The notes under the pieces are model-generated. The model saw only the letters and a list, made by a program, of their open reading frames with translations. It was not told the origin of the DNA and did not search any database. Below, one piece after another: positions 6,861 through 15,512 of a DNA stretch of 64,000 nucleotides. The position numbers and the translations under genes are program-made. Position 1 is the first letter of the stretch, and the number at the start of each line of letters is the position of its first letter. The DNA comes from Vulcanimicrobiota bacterium (GTDB lineage Bacteria; Vulcanimicrobiota; Xenobia; Xenobiales; JADMJV01): assembly GCA_019637395.1 (NCBI GenBank), contig JAHBVR010000002.1, forward strand, positions 443,495 to 507,494, in the 5' to 3' direction.

Positions 6861-8039
6861 TCAAGTAAAGACCCGGGGAAGTTGGCTTCCCAGCGTAGGC
6901 GGCAGCACCGTGTCGATGGCCAGGTCGACCGTAAATACTCCCAGCATTTCACCATGGCTTCCCACCACCGGCAGCGCCGCCAGCTGGCTGCGTAGCACTT
7001 CGTAAGCTGCGGTGCGAGCCGATTGATCGGCCGGGATAGCGCTTACGTAGCGAGTGGCCAGTTGCTCGACCGCCTGGCCTGGATCAGGGGCCGCGATCAG
7101 TTGAGAGCTGCTCAGCACCCCCACCAGTTCATGCTCGCCGTTGGTCAGGTAGAGAAATTGATGAAAGCGAGGAGGGTTATGGGCGAAGGCCTGGCGAGCC
7201 TTTTCCACGGAGGTGTGGCCGGGCAGGCACAGGATGCCGTTGCTCATGCGCCCGGCCGCCAGATGAGCGGGGAAGCGCAGTAAGTTGAGGAGTCGCACTC
7301 GTTGGTCCAGCTCGAGGCGCGGCAGCAGGCGTTCCGTTTCCTCTAAACCCAGACGAGCCAGCAATTCGCAGGCCAGGTCCGGTGACATCAGGCTGACGAT
7401 GGCGGCCTGACGTTTTTCGCTCAATTCGCCAAAAATCTGCGCCTGGCGAGCCGGTTGCAGGCTCTGGAAGACGGATGTGGCCGTGCCTTCAGGAAGAAGC
7501 AACAATAGTTCGGCGGCGTACAGGTAGGAAACCGAGTCGGTGAGGGCAGCGATATCCCCCGGCGGCAGACGGTTAATTTTCCCGTGGTGAGCGCCTTCTT
7601 CCTGAACGAGTTCCGGCTGGCCTCGGAGAAAGTCCGCATACTTCCATTCCAGATACTCATGTTCAAGGCTGCGGCCCTTCCATAATCCGCGGGTAAGACG
7701 CCGCAGCAAGGCATGCACGCCGGTGTCCACGGCCCCGATCCGCCACTTGCCTTCTTCTTCGCGAAGCACCAGATCGTTGGCACGGATGCCGCGCCGATTT
7801 TTCAGGTCAAGCACCATTCCGTCCAGCACGTCTCGCACCACGCAAACCCAGGCCGGGTCGAACTCGAGCGGTTGCTCGGGTCTTCCTTGCAAACCGCTCC
7901 AGGGATAGAATCTGCCGTCCTCCAACCGAACCGCGCGAATTTCCGGGTGGTCGACAGGCTCCAGGGGATTGAAAGCAAAGTCTCGGATCCGCTGGCCGCC
8001 GGCCAGTTTGCGGTGCAACAATTGGGTTAGAAAGATCAT
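6861..8039 (-). CDS. MgtE intracellular N-domain/CBS protein with PRC-barrel-like N-terminus
   Basis: The 392-residue soluble protein starts with a PRC-barrel-like region repeated as two small beta units (residues 1-150, e.g. IRAVRLEDGRFYPW and DGMVLDLKNRR), followed by the MgtE N superhelix (about 160-265, with YLYAAELLLLLP, LMSPDLACELLARL and LEETERLLPRL) and a CBS pair (270-392, including ELVGVLSSSQL and AALPVVGSHGEMLGVFTVD). The transport domain of MgtE is absent. Such proteins commonly accompany Nramp genes and are thought to sense Mg or Mn; here it converges on the Nramp gene and shares its upstream element. No ribosome binding site is seen; translation is probably leaderless. Confidence 0.82.
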   Translation of the reverse strand: MIFLTQLLHRKLAGGQRIRDFAFNPLEPVDHPEIRAVRLEDGRFYPWSGLQGRPEQPLEFDPAWVCVVRDVLDGMVLDLKNRRGIRANDLVLREEEGKWRIGAVDTGVHALLRRLTRGLWKGRSLEHEYLEWKYADFLRGQPELVQEEGAHHGKINRLPPGDIAALTDSVSYLYAAELLLLLPEGTATSVFQSLQPARQAQIFGELSEKRQAAIVSLMSPDLACELLARLGLEETERLLPRLELDQRVRLLNLLRFPAHLAAGRMSNGILCLPGHTSVEKARQAFAHNPPRFHQFLYLTNGEHELVGVLSSSQLIAAPDPGQAVEQLATRYVSAIPADQSARTAAYEVLRSQLAALPVVGSHGEMLGVFTVDLAIDTVLPPTLGSQLPRVFT

Positions 8040-8112
8040 AGTAACCTTAGCCTAGAGGGGAGGCCTTGCCGGAGACCAGGGACGCCCGTCCTGAGTATCA
8101 GAGGTCGTCTCA
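8040..8112 (-). promoter_or_regulatory. Second copy of the Nramp-associated upstream element
   Basis: Read on the minus strand the blocks are TGAGACGACCT (8102-8112), GCGTCCCTGGTC (8074-8085), CGGCAA (8066-8071) and CTAGGCTAA. TAGGCT ends nine bases before the ATG at 8039. The order equals that upstream of the Nramp gene, so co-regulation of the two convergent genes is likely. Confidence 0.5.
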
Positions 8113-8166
8113 AAGGCAGGGGAAGGCCGTCAAAAATTCTGTCGCGGGAGCAATTGCGGGCTGCTT

Positions 8167-8976
8167 CTAAACCAGATTGACTACCGATGTTCCGCAAATC
8201 TGTTGGATCCATTTGCGAACCCAGACTTCCCAACTGACTTCTGATTCAAAGTAATCCACTTCGCCTTCAAATTGGGTCATGACGGACTCGATACCCCCGG
8301 AGAAAACGCACTCGCTGACGTCCGTGACTACCCGGCCCAACTGTACCCCCTGTTCCAAGACCAGATGATGATGGGTGTGGGACTGCTTCCCGCGTACGTA
8401 GAGGCAGAGGCTCTTTAACTGGCCGTCGGGGAAAAATTCGGCGACCGGACCATCCAAGATTTCGCCTTCGCGGACTTGATAGGTACGCTTCGGCAGCCAG
8501 CTTTTGTCGACGTGGTCGGCCGGTCTGGTGGGCGAAATGGCCTCGGGTTCGAGTTCCGGCGCCGGCTGGGGCGGAGTCCAGGCGGGTATGAGCGGATCGG
8601 CTTCGGCGACCGCTGTGGGCGTGGGCCCCTTGGGAGAGAGCGACTGACGTTCTAAAACCAGTACCATATTGCCAATCTTCAAGCGCAATCCCGGCTTCAA
8701 ATCGCGCGGGGCCCCGCGAGTCAGCGGCAAACCGGCGATCCAGGTCCGGCTCTGGCTGGTTTCGTGGGTGATCACGTAGTGGCCGCGGGCTTCATTCCAG
8801 CGCATAATCGCTTGCACGCTGGCTACGGTCGGGTCATGGAAGTAAAGGCGACCGGGACCTACCTCTTCATGACTGATGGCCCGACCGAGTACATAGGAGC
8901 GCTCATCCAAAGGGTAAATCCGGCCCTGCTGATTTCCGCGCAGAACTCGAATTTGCAGTCCGGTCTCGACCCCCAT
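8167..8976 (-). CDS. FHA-domain protein
   Basis: From the ATG at 8976 (MGVETGLQIRVLRGNQQG) the protein has 269 residues. An FHA domain fills roughly residues 7-125, with YVLGRAISHEEVGPG, a strand carrying DPTVASVQAIMRW where typical domains have S-x-x-H, and the final strand LKIGNMVLVLE. The usual His is replaced by Q, so phosphothreonine binding may be weak. A Pro-rich linker follows, then a unique C-terminal domain (about 165-269) with no recognised relatives. A longer reading frame extends 58 codons upstream but its composition is unlike protein. It probably serves kinase signalling. Confidence 0.7.
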   Translation of the reverse strand: MGVETGLQIRVLRGNQQGRIYPLDERSYVLGRAISHEEVGPGRLYFHDPTVASVQAIMRWNEARGHYVITHETSQSRTWIAGLPLTRGAPRDLKPGLRLKIGNMVLVLERQSLSPKGPTPTAVAEADPLIPAWTPPQPAPELEPEAISPTRPADHVDKSWLPKRTYQVREGEILDGPVAEFFPDGQLKSLCLYVRGKQSHTHHHLVLEQGVQLGRVVTDVSECVFSGGIESVMTQFEGEVDYFESEVSWEVWVRKWIQQICGTSVVNLV

Positions 8977-9198
8977 AGGGAAATCTTTTCTGAACCGGTG
9001 TTGGGCACCTTTTGTGTGAGAAGATGTTAACTGTCGAGGAACTGTGCGCCGCCTTGCGTAGTTATGGATGGCCATAACTGTTTTATGGCAGGACGAAAAA
9101 ATATTGAGATAGCGGCAGGAGTTAGTTCCTTTAGCGAACAAGTGCGGCATTGTTCAGGCGAGGCATAAGACTGGCCTGTTTGAAAGGGCTACCTGATC

Positions 9199-9375
9199 AT
9201 GAGGCTCTACCGGTCCAAAGAACTGAGGGAAGATGCCGCCGAGGCGGGCTCAGCTTTGACGCTCATCCTGGTCGTTGTGGCGATGCTGTTAGGCCTGCGC
9301 GCCCTGGAAGGCCCGATTCTGGAGGAAACATGCAAAACACCTGTCGCGATCCTATCCGTTGGGCAAACGCCATAG
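9199..9375 (+). CDS. Possible 58-residue membrane protein
   Basis: An ATG preceded by AAAGGG opens a 58-codon frame beginning MRLYRSKELRED, followed by one clear membrane helix (LTLILVVVAMLLGLRAL, residues 21-37) and a short polar tail. It overlaps the better supported Cys-rich gene by 46 bases in another frame, which is unusual for this window. It is listed as possible. Confidence 0.3.
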   Translation: MRLYRSKELREDAAEAGSALTLILVVVAMLLGLRALEGPILEETCKTPVAILSVGQTP

Positions 9376-9572
9376 TTCGATTGGCCAAAATCCATGAATG
9401 CTGCGAATTCTCGCTTCAGGACGGCAATTTACACGTCGACTTCTTCCGTGAACCTTGCTGTGCCTGCTGCGCTAAACCGATCGGACGCATGCGCTGGCTA
9501 CAAAAGGTAAGCGTCGGCTTCGAATCGGAAATTGCCGATTTGATCTGGCAACACTTACACAGCTCGGGCTAA
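9330..9572 (+). CDS. Small Cys-rich protein, 80 residues
   Basis: The ATG at 9330 follows an excellent ribosome binding site (GGAGGAAAC). The protein has Cys at position 5, a pair in HECCEF and the cluster EPCCACCAKP (about residues 44-53), then GRMRWLQKVS and a hydrophobic C-terminus. The Cys spacing suggests a metal-binding or disulfide-linked miniature domain; it does not match a zinc ribbon I can name. It is isolated between the FHA gene and the convergent molybdoenzyme gene. Confidence 0.6.
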   Translation: MQNTCRDPIRWANAIVRLAKIHECCEFSLQDGNLHVDFFREPCCACCAKPIGRMRWLQKVSVGFESEIADLIWQHLHSSG

Positions 9573-9586
9573 TCCGCCGCAGGCGG

Positions 9587-11905
9587 CTAGCTCCCTCCGA
9601 TCTCGCAATTCACCGCTGAGGCGGTAATCTCCACCAACACGTGCTTCATCAGCGGCTGGTCGCTTTGGGAGCTGTAGTCCCCGATGGGGCACAAGACATT
9701 CAGTTCAGGCATGTAGCCCATGGCACATCCCGATGGCAAATGATAAGGTATGGCGCGGTAGCCGCGGACGTCCCGGGTGGAACCGTCCTTGGCGAAGCTG
9801 GTGATGTCCACCAGGTCATACTTCTTCAGGCCCCGGGCCTGCATGTCGGCAGGATTCATGAAGACCAGGGTTCTTAAATTCTTGACGCCCCGGTAGCGGT
9901 CATTGTCGGAGTAGATGGTCGTATTCCACTGATCGTGAGACCGCATGGTGCCTAATAGAAGCTTGCCCGGAGCAATATCCGATCCGGCCAGCGGGGCAGT
10001 GGAGAAATTGGCCCTTTGCGTAGGTGTTAGAAAGACCAGTTCGCGCGCCGGTTGCTTGAGCCGGAAGCCCAGGGGCTGGCGCACCCGCCGGTTAAAATCC
10101 TCAAAGCCTTCTATGGCCTCGGCCATCTTGTCACGAATTCGATCATAGTCCTCGGCATAGTCCTGCCAGGGAGTCTGGGAATTAGGCAACGAGGCGGCCG
10201 CCATACCGGCGATGATGGCGATTTCAGAACGAAGTTGAGAAGAGCGGGCTTCTTTCATCCCGTAGGAGAGGTGCACCATGCTCATGGAATCCTCCACGGT
10301 GATACCCTGCAGGCCGGTTTTTCCATGGTCTTTCTCGGTGCGGCCCAGACAGGGAAGAATCAGCGCCTCTCGGCCGTGCACCAGATGGCTGCGGTTCAGT
10401 TTGGTGCTGACCTGCACCGTCAGCTCGCAGCGCTCGATGGCTCGAAAGGTATATTCCGTGTCGGGGGCGGCCAGCGCGAAATTGCCGCCCAGGCCGATGA
10501 AGACTTTCACTTTTCCGCTCATCATGGCCGGAATGACTCGGACCGTGTCCAATCCGTGGGCGCGCGGAGAGGTGATGCCGCAGGCCCGGTCCATCCGCTC
10601 CAGCCAGGCTTCTTCGGGTCGGTGGTCGATGCCGCAAGTACGATTGCCCTGCACGTTGGAATGGCCGCGAATCGGGCAAGGCCCGGCTCCTTCCCGCCCG
10701 ATGTTGCCTCGAAGCAAGAGGACGTTCATTATTTCTCGGATCGAATCGACAGCTTTTTCTTGTTGAGTAACGCCCAGGCACCAGCTGATGATGGCCGAGC
10801 GCGACTTGCGGTAGATTTCGCCCACTTCCCGGATCTTGGCCTCGGGCAGACCGGATCGGAGCTCGAGTTCCAGCCACGGAACAGATTGGACCCGCTCTCG
10901 ATAGGCTTCGAAATGGGCCGTGTAACGTTGAATGAAATCATGGTCGATGGCTTTGGGATCGTGCTCCAGGGATTCCAGGAGATGCTTGGCGATTCCGCGC
11001 ATGAGCGCCATGTCGCCGGCGATGCGCGGCTGCACGTTGAGGGTGCCGGTGGGCGTTGTTTGAAAGGTGGCCATGCGCAAGATATCATGGGGGATGATGG
11101 TCCGGCGGGCGGCCGCTTCGATGAGCGGGTTGACATGTACAATCTGGGCTCCGCGGCGAAAGGCCTCGGCCAGGGCGGTCAACATGCGCGGAGTGTTGGA
11201 AGCCGCGTTCACCCCCATTACAATGAGACAGTCGCTCTTTTCCCAATCCACCAGATCGCAGGTGCCTTTGCCGGTGCCGATGGAAGCCTTGAGCGCCCGC
11301 CCACTGGCTTCGTGACACATGTTGGAGCAATCCGGCAGATTGTTGGTGCCCAGTTCGCGAGCCCAGAGCTGGTAAAGAAAAGTGCCCTCGTTGCTGAGTC
11401 GCCCCGAGGTGTAGAAGGCGGCCTGATTGGGATCGGGCAGGCCGGCAAGGTGCCGTCCGACCACCCCAAAGGCCTCATCCCAAGAAATCGGGGTATACTT
11501 GTCGCTGGCCGCGTCGTAGCGTAGCGGCTCGGTCAGTCTGCCCGCATTCTCCAGGGCGAAATCGCTCCAGGTGGCCAGTTCTCTGACGGTGTGCCGCTCG
11601 AAGAAGTCGGCGTTCACCTGCTTCTTGGTCAGTTCCCAGGCGGCATGTTTAATTCCATTCTCGCAGATATCCATGGAGAGCCCGTGCCGGTCATCCGGCC
11701 AGGCGCAGCCTGGACAGTCATAGCCACCGTTCTCATGGTTCATCTTGAACACGACTCGGGCGCCATCCAGCAGTTCCCGTTGCTGGAACAGTACCTTGCC
11801 GACGCTGACCGCCGCGCCCCAGCCCGCGGCGGGATGCTCATAGTCTTGTTGTGAGAATGCTCCACCCGCGTTGGGACCACAGCCTTTGGCAGCTTCTTCC
11901 GACAT
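9587..11905 (-). CDS. FdhF/YdeP-family molybdopterin oxidoreductase
   Basis: The 772-residue protein carries the signature of the FdhF/YdeP family near its N-terminus, DCPGCAWPDDRH (62-73) followed by CENGIKHAAWE (80-90), then the molybdopterin oxidoreductase core (YTSGRLSNEGTF, NNLPDCSNMCHEASG, VMGVNAASNTPRML) and the molydopterin dinucleotide-binding C-terminal domain (MRSHDQWNTTIYSDNDRYRG). It should bind a bis-guanine-dinucleotide Mo or W cofactor. The electron donor of this family is mostly unknown; relatives have been tied to acid resistance and formate metabolism. The ATG has AAGGAG upstream. No maturation genes (FdhD) are nearby. Confidence 0.9.
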   Translation of the reverse strand: MSEEAAKGCGPNAGGAFSQQDYEHPAAGWGAAVSVGKVLFQQRELLDGARVVFKMNHENGGYDCPGCAWPDDRHGLSMDICENGIKHAAWELTKKQVNADFFERHTVRELATWSDFALENAGRLTEPLRYDAASDKYTPISWDEAFGVVGRHLAGLPDPNQAAFYTSGRLSNEGTFLYQLWARELGTNNLPDCSNMCHEASGRALKASIGTGKGTCDLVDWEKSDCLIVMGVNAASNTPRMLTALAEAFRRGAQIVHVNPLIEAAARRTIIPHDILRMATFQTTPTGTLNVQPRIAGDMALMRGIAKHLLESLEHDPKAIDHDFIQRYTAHFEAYRERVQSVPWLELELRSGLPEAKIREVGEIYRKSRSAIISWCLGVTQQEKAVDSIREIMNVLLLRGNIGREGAGPCPIRGHSNVQGNRTCGIDHRPEEAWLERMDRACGITSPRAHGLDTVRVIPAMMSGKVKVFIGLGGNFALAAPDTEYTFRAIERCELTVQVSTKLNRSHLVHGREALILPCLGRTEKDHGKTGLQGITVEDSMSMVHLSYGMKEARSSQLRSEIAIIAGMAAASLPNSQTPWQDYAEDYDRIRDKMAEAIEGFEDFNRRVRQPLGFRLKQPARELVFLTPTQRANFSTAPLAGSDIAPGKLLLGTMRSHDQWNTTIYSDNDRYRGVKNLRTLVFMNPADMQARGLKKYDLVDITSFAKDGSTRDVRGYRAIPYHLPSGCAMGYMPELNVLCPIGDYSSQSDQPLMKHVLVEITASAVNCEIGGS

Positions 11906-11986
11906 GGCTACTCCTTCCAGGGGTGAAGGAAGTATACTACTTCTCCTGGGTTTTACAGGTGCACTTGGCAGGAAGTAAACCGGAAG

Positions 11987-12259
11987 TTAGCCGCGAAAAC
12001 GGATGGTCCGGCGGCGAGACAGGCGAAGATAGAGAGGAGTCAAGATTCCGCAGATAAGGGCCGGCAAGAAGCATTGGCGGTAGATGGAACGCATGGAGTT
12101 TCCTCTCAGTTCAGCCGTGCGCGCGTTGATCATGTAGCCGAAGATGGCCGATTTATCGGTTTCACTGGCGTGTCGAACCGAAGGATCCGGAGTGGGGCTG
12201 GGGGTCGGTTGGGCCGAGACGGAGAGGCTGAGCAGGAACGCCAGCAAAAGAAATCTCAT
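11987..12259 (-). CDS. Small exported/membrane protein, 90 residues
   Basis: It starts with a Sec signal peptide (MRFLLLAFLLSLSVSA, cleavage probably after SAQ or SA), then a Pro/Thr-rich stretch and a second hydrophobic helix (FLPALICGILTPLYL, about 63-78) ending in a basic tail. No family is recognised. The ATG overlaps the stop of the TPR gene by ATGA, which places it last in the ABC transporter operon, so an envelope role with that transporter is inferred. Confidence 0.65.
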   Translation of the reverse strand: MRFLLLAFLLSLSVSAQPTPSPTPDPSVRHASETDKSAIFGYMINARTAELRGNSMRSIYRQCFLPALICGILTPLYLRLSRRRTIRFRG

Positions 12260-12912
12260 CGTCCTTTGAGTTCCTCCTTCCAGCGTCGATATTGCTCCAT
12301 ATAAGGGTTGGCTCCGCCAGTCAGGCGGGAAATCAAATCCACAACCTCGACTCCTGTCTTGGCATCATGGAAACGAACGGCGGCCCTGTACATCGTGCGC
12401 AAGGCCATCAGATTGTGTATTTCGTCTTGATCCGCCGCCAGGGCGCGCTTGGCGAACTCAAAGGCGGTGGTCGAGTCACCTTTGCGCTCGGCCAGAAAGG
12501 CTTTGCGAAAGTTCAACTCAAAGTTGTCGGGAGAGTACTGCAGGCCCTCTTCCACCAGTTCCATCGCCTTGTCTGTCTGATCGTACCCCTTATACAGTTC
12601 GTAGGCCAGAGTGTCGTAGGCATCCGTTAGATAAGGGTCGAGGTAGTTGATCATGCGCAGCAGCGGCACGACTTCTTTTTGTTTAAAGGTCGCGACCCCC
12701 TGGTCGTCTTGTTGTTCATGCATGGTGTCCATCTTGAACCAGAGATAGCGCGCCAACATGGTGCGGCCCTCCCCAAGCAGATCGAGAAGCACGTCCTGAT
12801 AGCGAATGACCGGCTTGGTCGGGCTCATTTTCAGGTTCTCTCGCTTGAGCGGGCCGGCCAGCCCGGCAGCCGCCAACCAAAGTCCAAGCAACCAGAGTAG
12901 TGGCCGTCTCAT
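12256..12912 (-). CDS. Exported TPR protein, 218 residues
   Basis: A signal peptide (MRRPLLWLLGLWLAAAGLA) precedes a helical protein with at least two TPR-like units, for example AYDTLAYELYKGYDQTDKAMELVEEGLQ and the following DNFELNFRKAFLAERKGDSTTAFEFAKRAL region (about 95-165). It probably acts in the periplasm as a partner of the ABC export system encoded just upstream; its ATG overlaps the permease stop (ATGA) and its stop overlaps the next ATG. The substrate is unknown. Confidence 0.75.
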   Translation of the reverse strand: MRRPLLWLLGLWLAAAGLAGPLKRENLKMSPTKPVIRYQDVLLDLLGEGRTMLARYLWFKMDTMHEQQDDQGVATFKQKEVVPLLRMINYLDPYLTDAYDTLAYELYKGYDQTDKAMELVEEGLQYSPDNFELNFRKAFLAERKGDSTTAFEFAKRALAADQDEIHNLMALRTMYRAAVRFHDAKTGVEVVDLISRLTGGANPYMEQYRRWKEELKGR

Positions 12913-13685
12913 AGGTCCTTGGTCTCGAATCGGATGCCGGCAATCAGCAGAAACATCAGAATCCAGAGAAAGGCGTAGAGAGATTCCGCCAGGTGGTACT
13001 CCGGATGAATCGGAATTCCGTGCACTACCGGATATTTGAGCCGGAAGATAGCGAAATTGGGAACAAATCGCTGGAGAGCTTCGACGCCGTCAGCCACCCA
13101 GAGAGCGCCTCGATCTTCCCGCAGGAAGAATTGAATGAAGGCATTCGGCATGCCTCCTATGGTGTAGACGAAAAATCCCAAGACTCCGGCCAGCGGAGGG
13201 CTGGCAAAGACACTGAAGCACATGCAAATCGCCACCACCAGTGCACTTTCCAGACTATAGCCCCAGGCGGCCGCGAACAGGCCCGAGTCCCACTCGCGAC
13301 TCAGGGAGGCTATTCCCAGTCCCATGCACATGGTCAGCAGAAACACGCTCCCACTGACCAGGACCGCCGTGCCCAGAAACTGTCCCCCCAGGTAAGTGAC
13401 TCGGCCCAGGGGCCGGGATAGAATCGGGTAGATGGTCTTACGTTCGATATCGCGTGGCACCACACTGGAGCCGAGCAGCAATGCCATGGCGATTCCGTAG
13501 TAACTGATAGCCGTCAAACCAAAGTCTTTCGTTACCAGGCCAAAAGCTTTCAGGCCCATGCTGAAGGCGTTGACATAGGCCGGCAGGATCAGCATCGCGG
13601 CGGCCATGAAGAGAGTGACCAGATGCACCTGGCGCCGGATATTTTCGAGTAACTGAACTCGAGCGATTTCTAAGAAAGAGAACAT
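12909..13685 (-). CDS. ABC-2 type transporter permease
   Basis: The 258-residue protein has six hydrophobic segments (about 22-45, 55-75, 103-125, 138-165, 165-185 and 237-252). Between the second and third lies VVPRDIERKTIYPILSRPLGR, the typical cytoplasmic loop of ABC-2 permeases in which the enzyme-like ERKTI...LSRP motif contacts the ATPase. It overlaps its ATPase gene by 16 bases and the downstream TPR gene by ATGA. Export of a lipid, polymer or peptide is the usual role; the cargo is not evident. Confidence 0.87.
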   Translation of the reverse strand: MFSFLEIARVQLLENIRRQVHLVTLFMAAAMLILPAYVNAFSMGLKAFGLVTKDFGLTAISYYGIAMALLLGSSVVPRDIERKTIYPILSRPLGRVTYLGGQFLGTAVLVSGSVFLLTMCMGLGIASLSREWDSGLFAAAWGYSLESALVVAICMCFSVFASPPLAGVLGFFVYTIGGMPNAFIQFFLREDRGALWVADGVEALQRFVPNFAIFRLKYPVVHGIPIHPEYHLAESLYAFLWILMFLLIAGIRFETKDL

Positions 13686-14590
13686 GCGCCGACCTCCTCA
13701 TCGATGCGCCGGGTAATCGAGTGAAAAACATCTTCTAGATTGGTTCGTTTTGTGTTCATCCGTTTGAGCCGGTAACCCCGGCTCAGGGCCAGTTGGAGAA
13801 AATCATGGGCCCCCTCTGTCGCTACCGCGGCCTCACCGAGGCTGGAAATTTGGCTCAAAGGCTCGCTCACATGGACTGCTTCCCAAAGCATTTCCACTCT
13901 TTCCCGATTTTCGGTCAACTCAGGGATGGTCCCACAGGCTTGCAGCGTCCCCCGATGGATAATGGCGGCTCGGTCGCAGATTGCTTCCACCTCGCTCATG
14001 TGGTGGGAGGAAAAAAATACCGTAATATTACGTTCTTTCAGGCGTGTCATGATGTCCCGAAGATCGCGTTGTGCGAAAGGGTCGAGCCCGGAGGTTAATT
14101 CATCCAGGATCAGCAAGGGTGGATCGCTGACCAGAGCCTGTGCCACCCCAACCCGCTGCTTCATTCCCTTGGAATACTCACTGATGCGGCTGTGTTTGCG
14201 GGCTGTGAGGCCCACTACATCGAGAGCGTCGCGGCAGCGCTCGGCCTGCAATGCTCGAGGCACCCCGGCCAGGCGAGCATGAACCATCAGAAGTTCGGCC
14301 GCGCTCATAAATTCGTGGTAGTTGGCCACTTCCGGCAGGTAGCCGATTTTGCGGCGGGCGGCCAGGCTCCCGGCCGGCTCTCCGAAGACCCAGGCGGCCC
14401 CGGCAGTGGCCCGGATCAGACCAAGCAAGACTTTGATGCTGGTGGATTTGCCAGCTCCGTTGACTCCGATATAACCGAAAATTTCCCCCGGTTTAACCTG
14501 TAGGTCCAGGCCGCGCAAGGCCTCCACCGGCCCGCGCAGAGTGCGGAAGGTTTTGGTGAGTCCTTGAAAGTCTATCGCATAGCCACTCAT
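13670..14590 (-). CDS. ABC transporter ATP-binding protein
   Basis: The 306-residue protein has Walker A GVNGAGKST (42-50), signature SKGMKQRVGVAQAL, Walker B LLILDELTSGLD and the H-loop SSHHMSE, followed by a C-terminal domain of about 90 residues as in exporters of the CcmA/NatA type. Walker B reads DELTSGLD instead of the common DEPTSGLD; the catalytic Glu is kept. I start at the ATG after AAAGGAG. It heads a coupled operon ATPase-permease-TPR-small membrane protein. An AT-rich dyad lies 10 bases upstream of its start and may be an operator. Confidence 0.9.
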   Translation of the reverse strand: MSGYAIDFQGLTKTFRTLRGPVEALRGLDLQVKPGEIFGYIGVNGAGKSTSIKVLLGLIRATAGAAWVFGEPAGSLAARRKIGYLPEVANYHEFMSAAELLMVHARLAGVPRALQAERCRDALDVVGLTARKHSRISEYSKGMKQRVGVAQALVSDPPLLILDELTSGLDPFAQRDLRDIMTRLKERNITVFFSSHHMSEVEAICDRAAIIHRGTLQACGTIPELTENRERVEMLWEAVHVSEPLSQISSLGEAAVATEGAHDFLQLALSRGYRLKRMNTKRTNLEDVFHSITRRIDEEVGACSLS

Positions 14591-14599
14591 ATAAACTCC

Positions 14600-14618
14600 T
14601 TTGATAATGAGCAATCAA
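14600..14618. promoter_or_regulatory. AT-rich dyad, candidate metalloregulator operator
   Basis: TTTGATAATGAGCAATCAA stands just upstream of the ABC ATPase gene. Similar GATA/TATC dyads are found at 14691-14710, 16562-16583 and 21072-21134. The pattern recalls Fur- or DtxR-family boxes, but no regulator of these families is encoded in the window. Confidence 0.4.
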
Positions 14619-14690
14619 CATCCTTTATCTATACCCAGTCAGATAGAAGTACGGACTGTCTGCGTTGCAAATTTGCAGGACTTGTGATAA

Positions 14691-14710
14691 ACGATTATCG
14701 AATATCAAAT
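14691..14710. promoter_or_regulatory. AT-rich dyad, candidate operator before the TM-TPR gene
   Basis: ACGATTATCGAATATCAAAT ends one base before the GTG start codon at 14712. The half-sites TTTGATATT and GATAATC (minus strand) resemble those of the site at 16562. Its position at the start suggests overlap with a promoter. Confidence 0.4.
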
Positions 14711-14711
14711 A

Positions 14712-15503
14712 GTGTTTATCCTCCCTGCCCTGGCCACCTGTTTGAATCTGGCGCTAGGTTCCATCGTATTGCTTCAAATTCTCAAGGCCTTGCGCTCGAC
14801 AGCCGCCCAGCCGGCAGCCGTGTTGATCGGCGCGTCGATTTTGTTGGGGACTTGTTTTCATTTGGAATTGGAGGGCCCGTGGCCGCGAGCCTCACTTCCC
14901 TGGCTGGTCAGATACTTTGAACCCTTTGCCATGGGGTGCTCTGGGCTGACCATAGTGCAGAACCTTACTCTCGGGGGGCTTTACCTGGGAATTTGGACGG
15001 GCTATGCGGCGTTCTGCCGGGGGCTCGTCTGTCCGTCTGAAAGGAACGCGAAGTTCGCTCTCTTTTCGTCCTTCTTTATGTTGGCTGCCTTCCTTTGGCT
15101 GCAGGCCGGGATTGATTTCATGCGCTTCCGCTCGGCCATGGATTTGCGACTGGAAGCATGCCGGAAAATTCACCAGGGCGATTTGCCGGGCGCCATCGGA
15201 TTACTGGAACAGGCCTTCGCCAGGGACCCTGGTCAGCTGGATATCGCTGCCGATCTTGCCGACCTCTACCGGGAGACCGGTTGCTCCGAGCAAGCTCTGT
15301 TTGTCTTGAATCGGGCCGTCTCGCTCTCTCCGCGCCGCCCCCAGCCTCTGGCGACCGTCTACGCCCAACGCGGTCTTTTTCTTTTGCATATCGGCAAGCC
15401 CCTGGCTGCCAGTCAAGACCTGCGCACAGCTTTGCGCTGGGAGCCTAAAAATGAAAAGGTTCGCGGTTGGCTGCGCCTGGCCGACCGTCAGTTGCTTAAG
15501 TAG
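14712..15503 (+). CDS. Membrane protein with C-terminal TPR domain
   Basis: The 263-residue protein has four or five membrane spans in residues 1-135 and a cytoplasmic or periplasmic TPR region in 148-260 (units starting LRLEACRKIHQGDLPGAIGL, DLADLYRETGCSEQALFVL and TVYAQRGLFLLHIGKPLAA). The membrane half is paralogous to the 120-residue protein at 16192-16554: both share NL-x-LG near the N-terminus, and AYxAFC in the last span. The start is GTG with no ribosome binding site, directly after an AT-rich dyad. The function is unknown; context suggests service to the ABC systems nearby. Confidence 0.65.
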   Translation: MFILPALATCLNLALGSIVLLQILKALRSTAAQPAAVLIGASILLGTCFHLELEGPWPRASLPWLVRYFEPFAMGCSGLTIVQNLTLGGLYLGIWTGYAAFCRGLVCPSERNAKFALFSSFFMLAAFLWLQAGIDFMRFRSAMDLRLEACRKIHQGDLPGAIGLLEQAFARDPGQLDIAADLADLYRETGCSEQALFVLNRAVSLSPRRPQPLATVYAQRGLFLLHIGKPLAASQDLRTALRWEPKNEKVRGWLRLADRQLLK

Positions 15504-15512
15504 CCCCGGCAG

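Noticed and set aside
5675-6955. 426-codon minus-strand frame opposite the Nramp gene
   Set aside because: It is the antisense of a well-supported membrane protein; its composition (His/Gln/Gly-rich) is that of a GC-rich mirror frame.
10052-11524. 490-codon plus-strand frame inside the molybdoenzyme region
   Set aside because: Antisense to the FdhF/YdeP gene, whose family motifs are clear; no domain in the plus frame.
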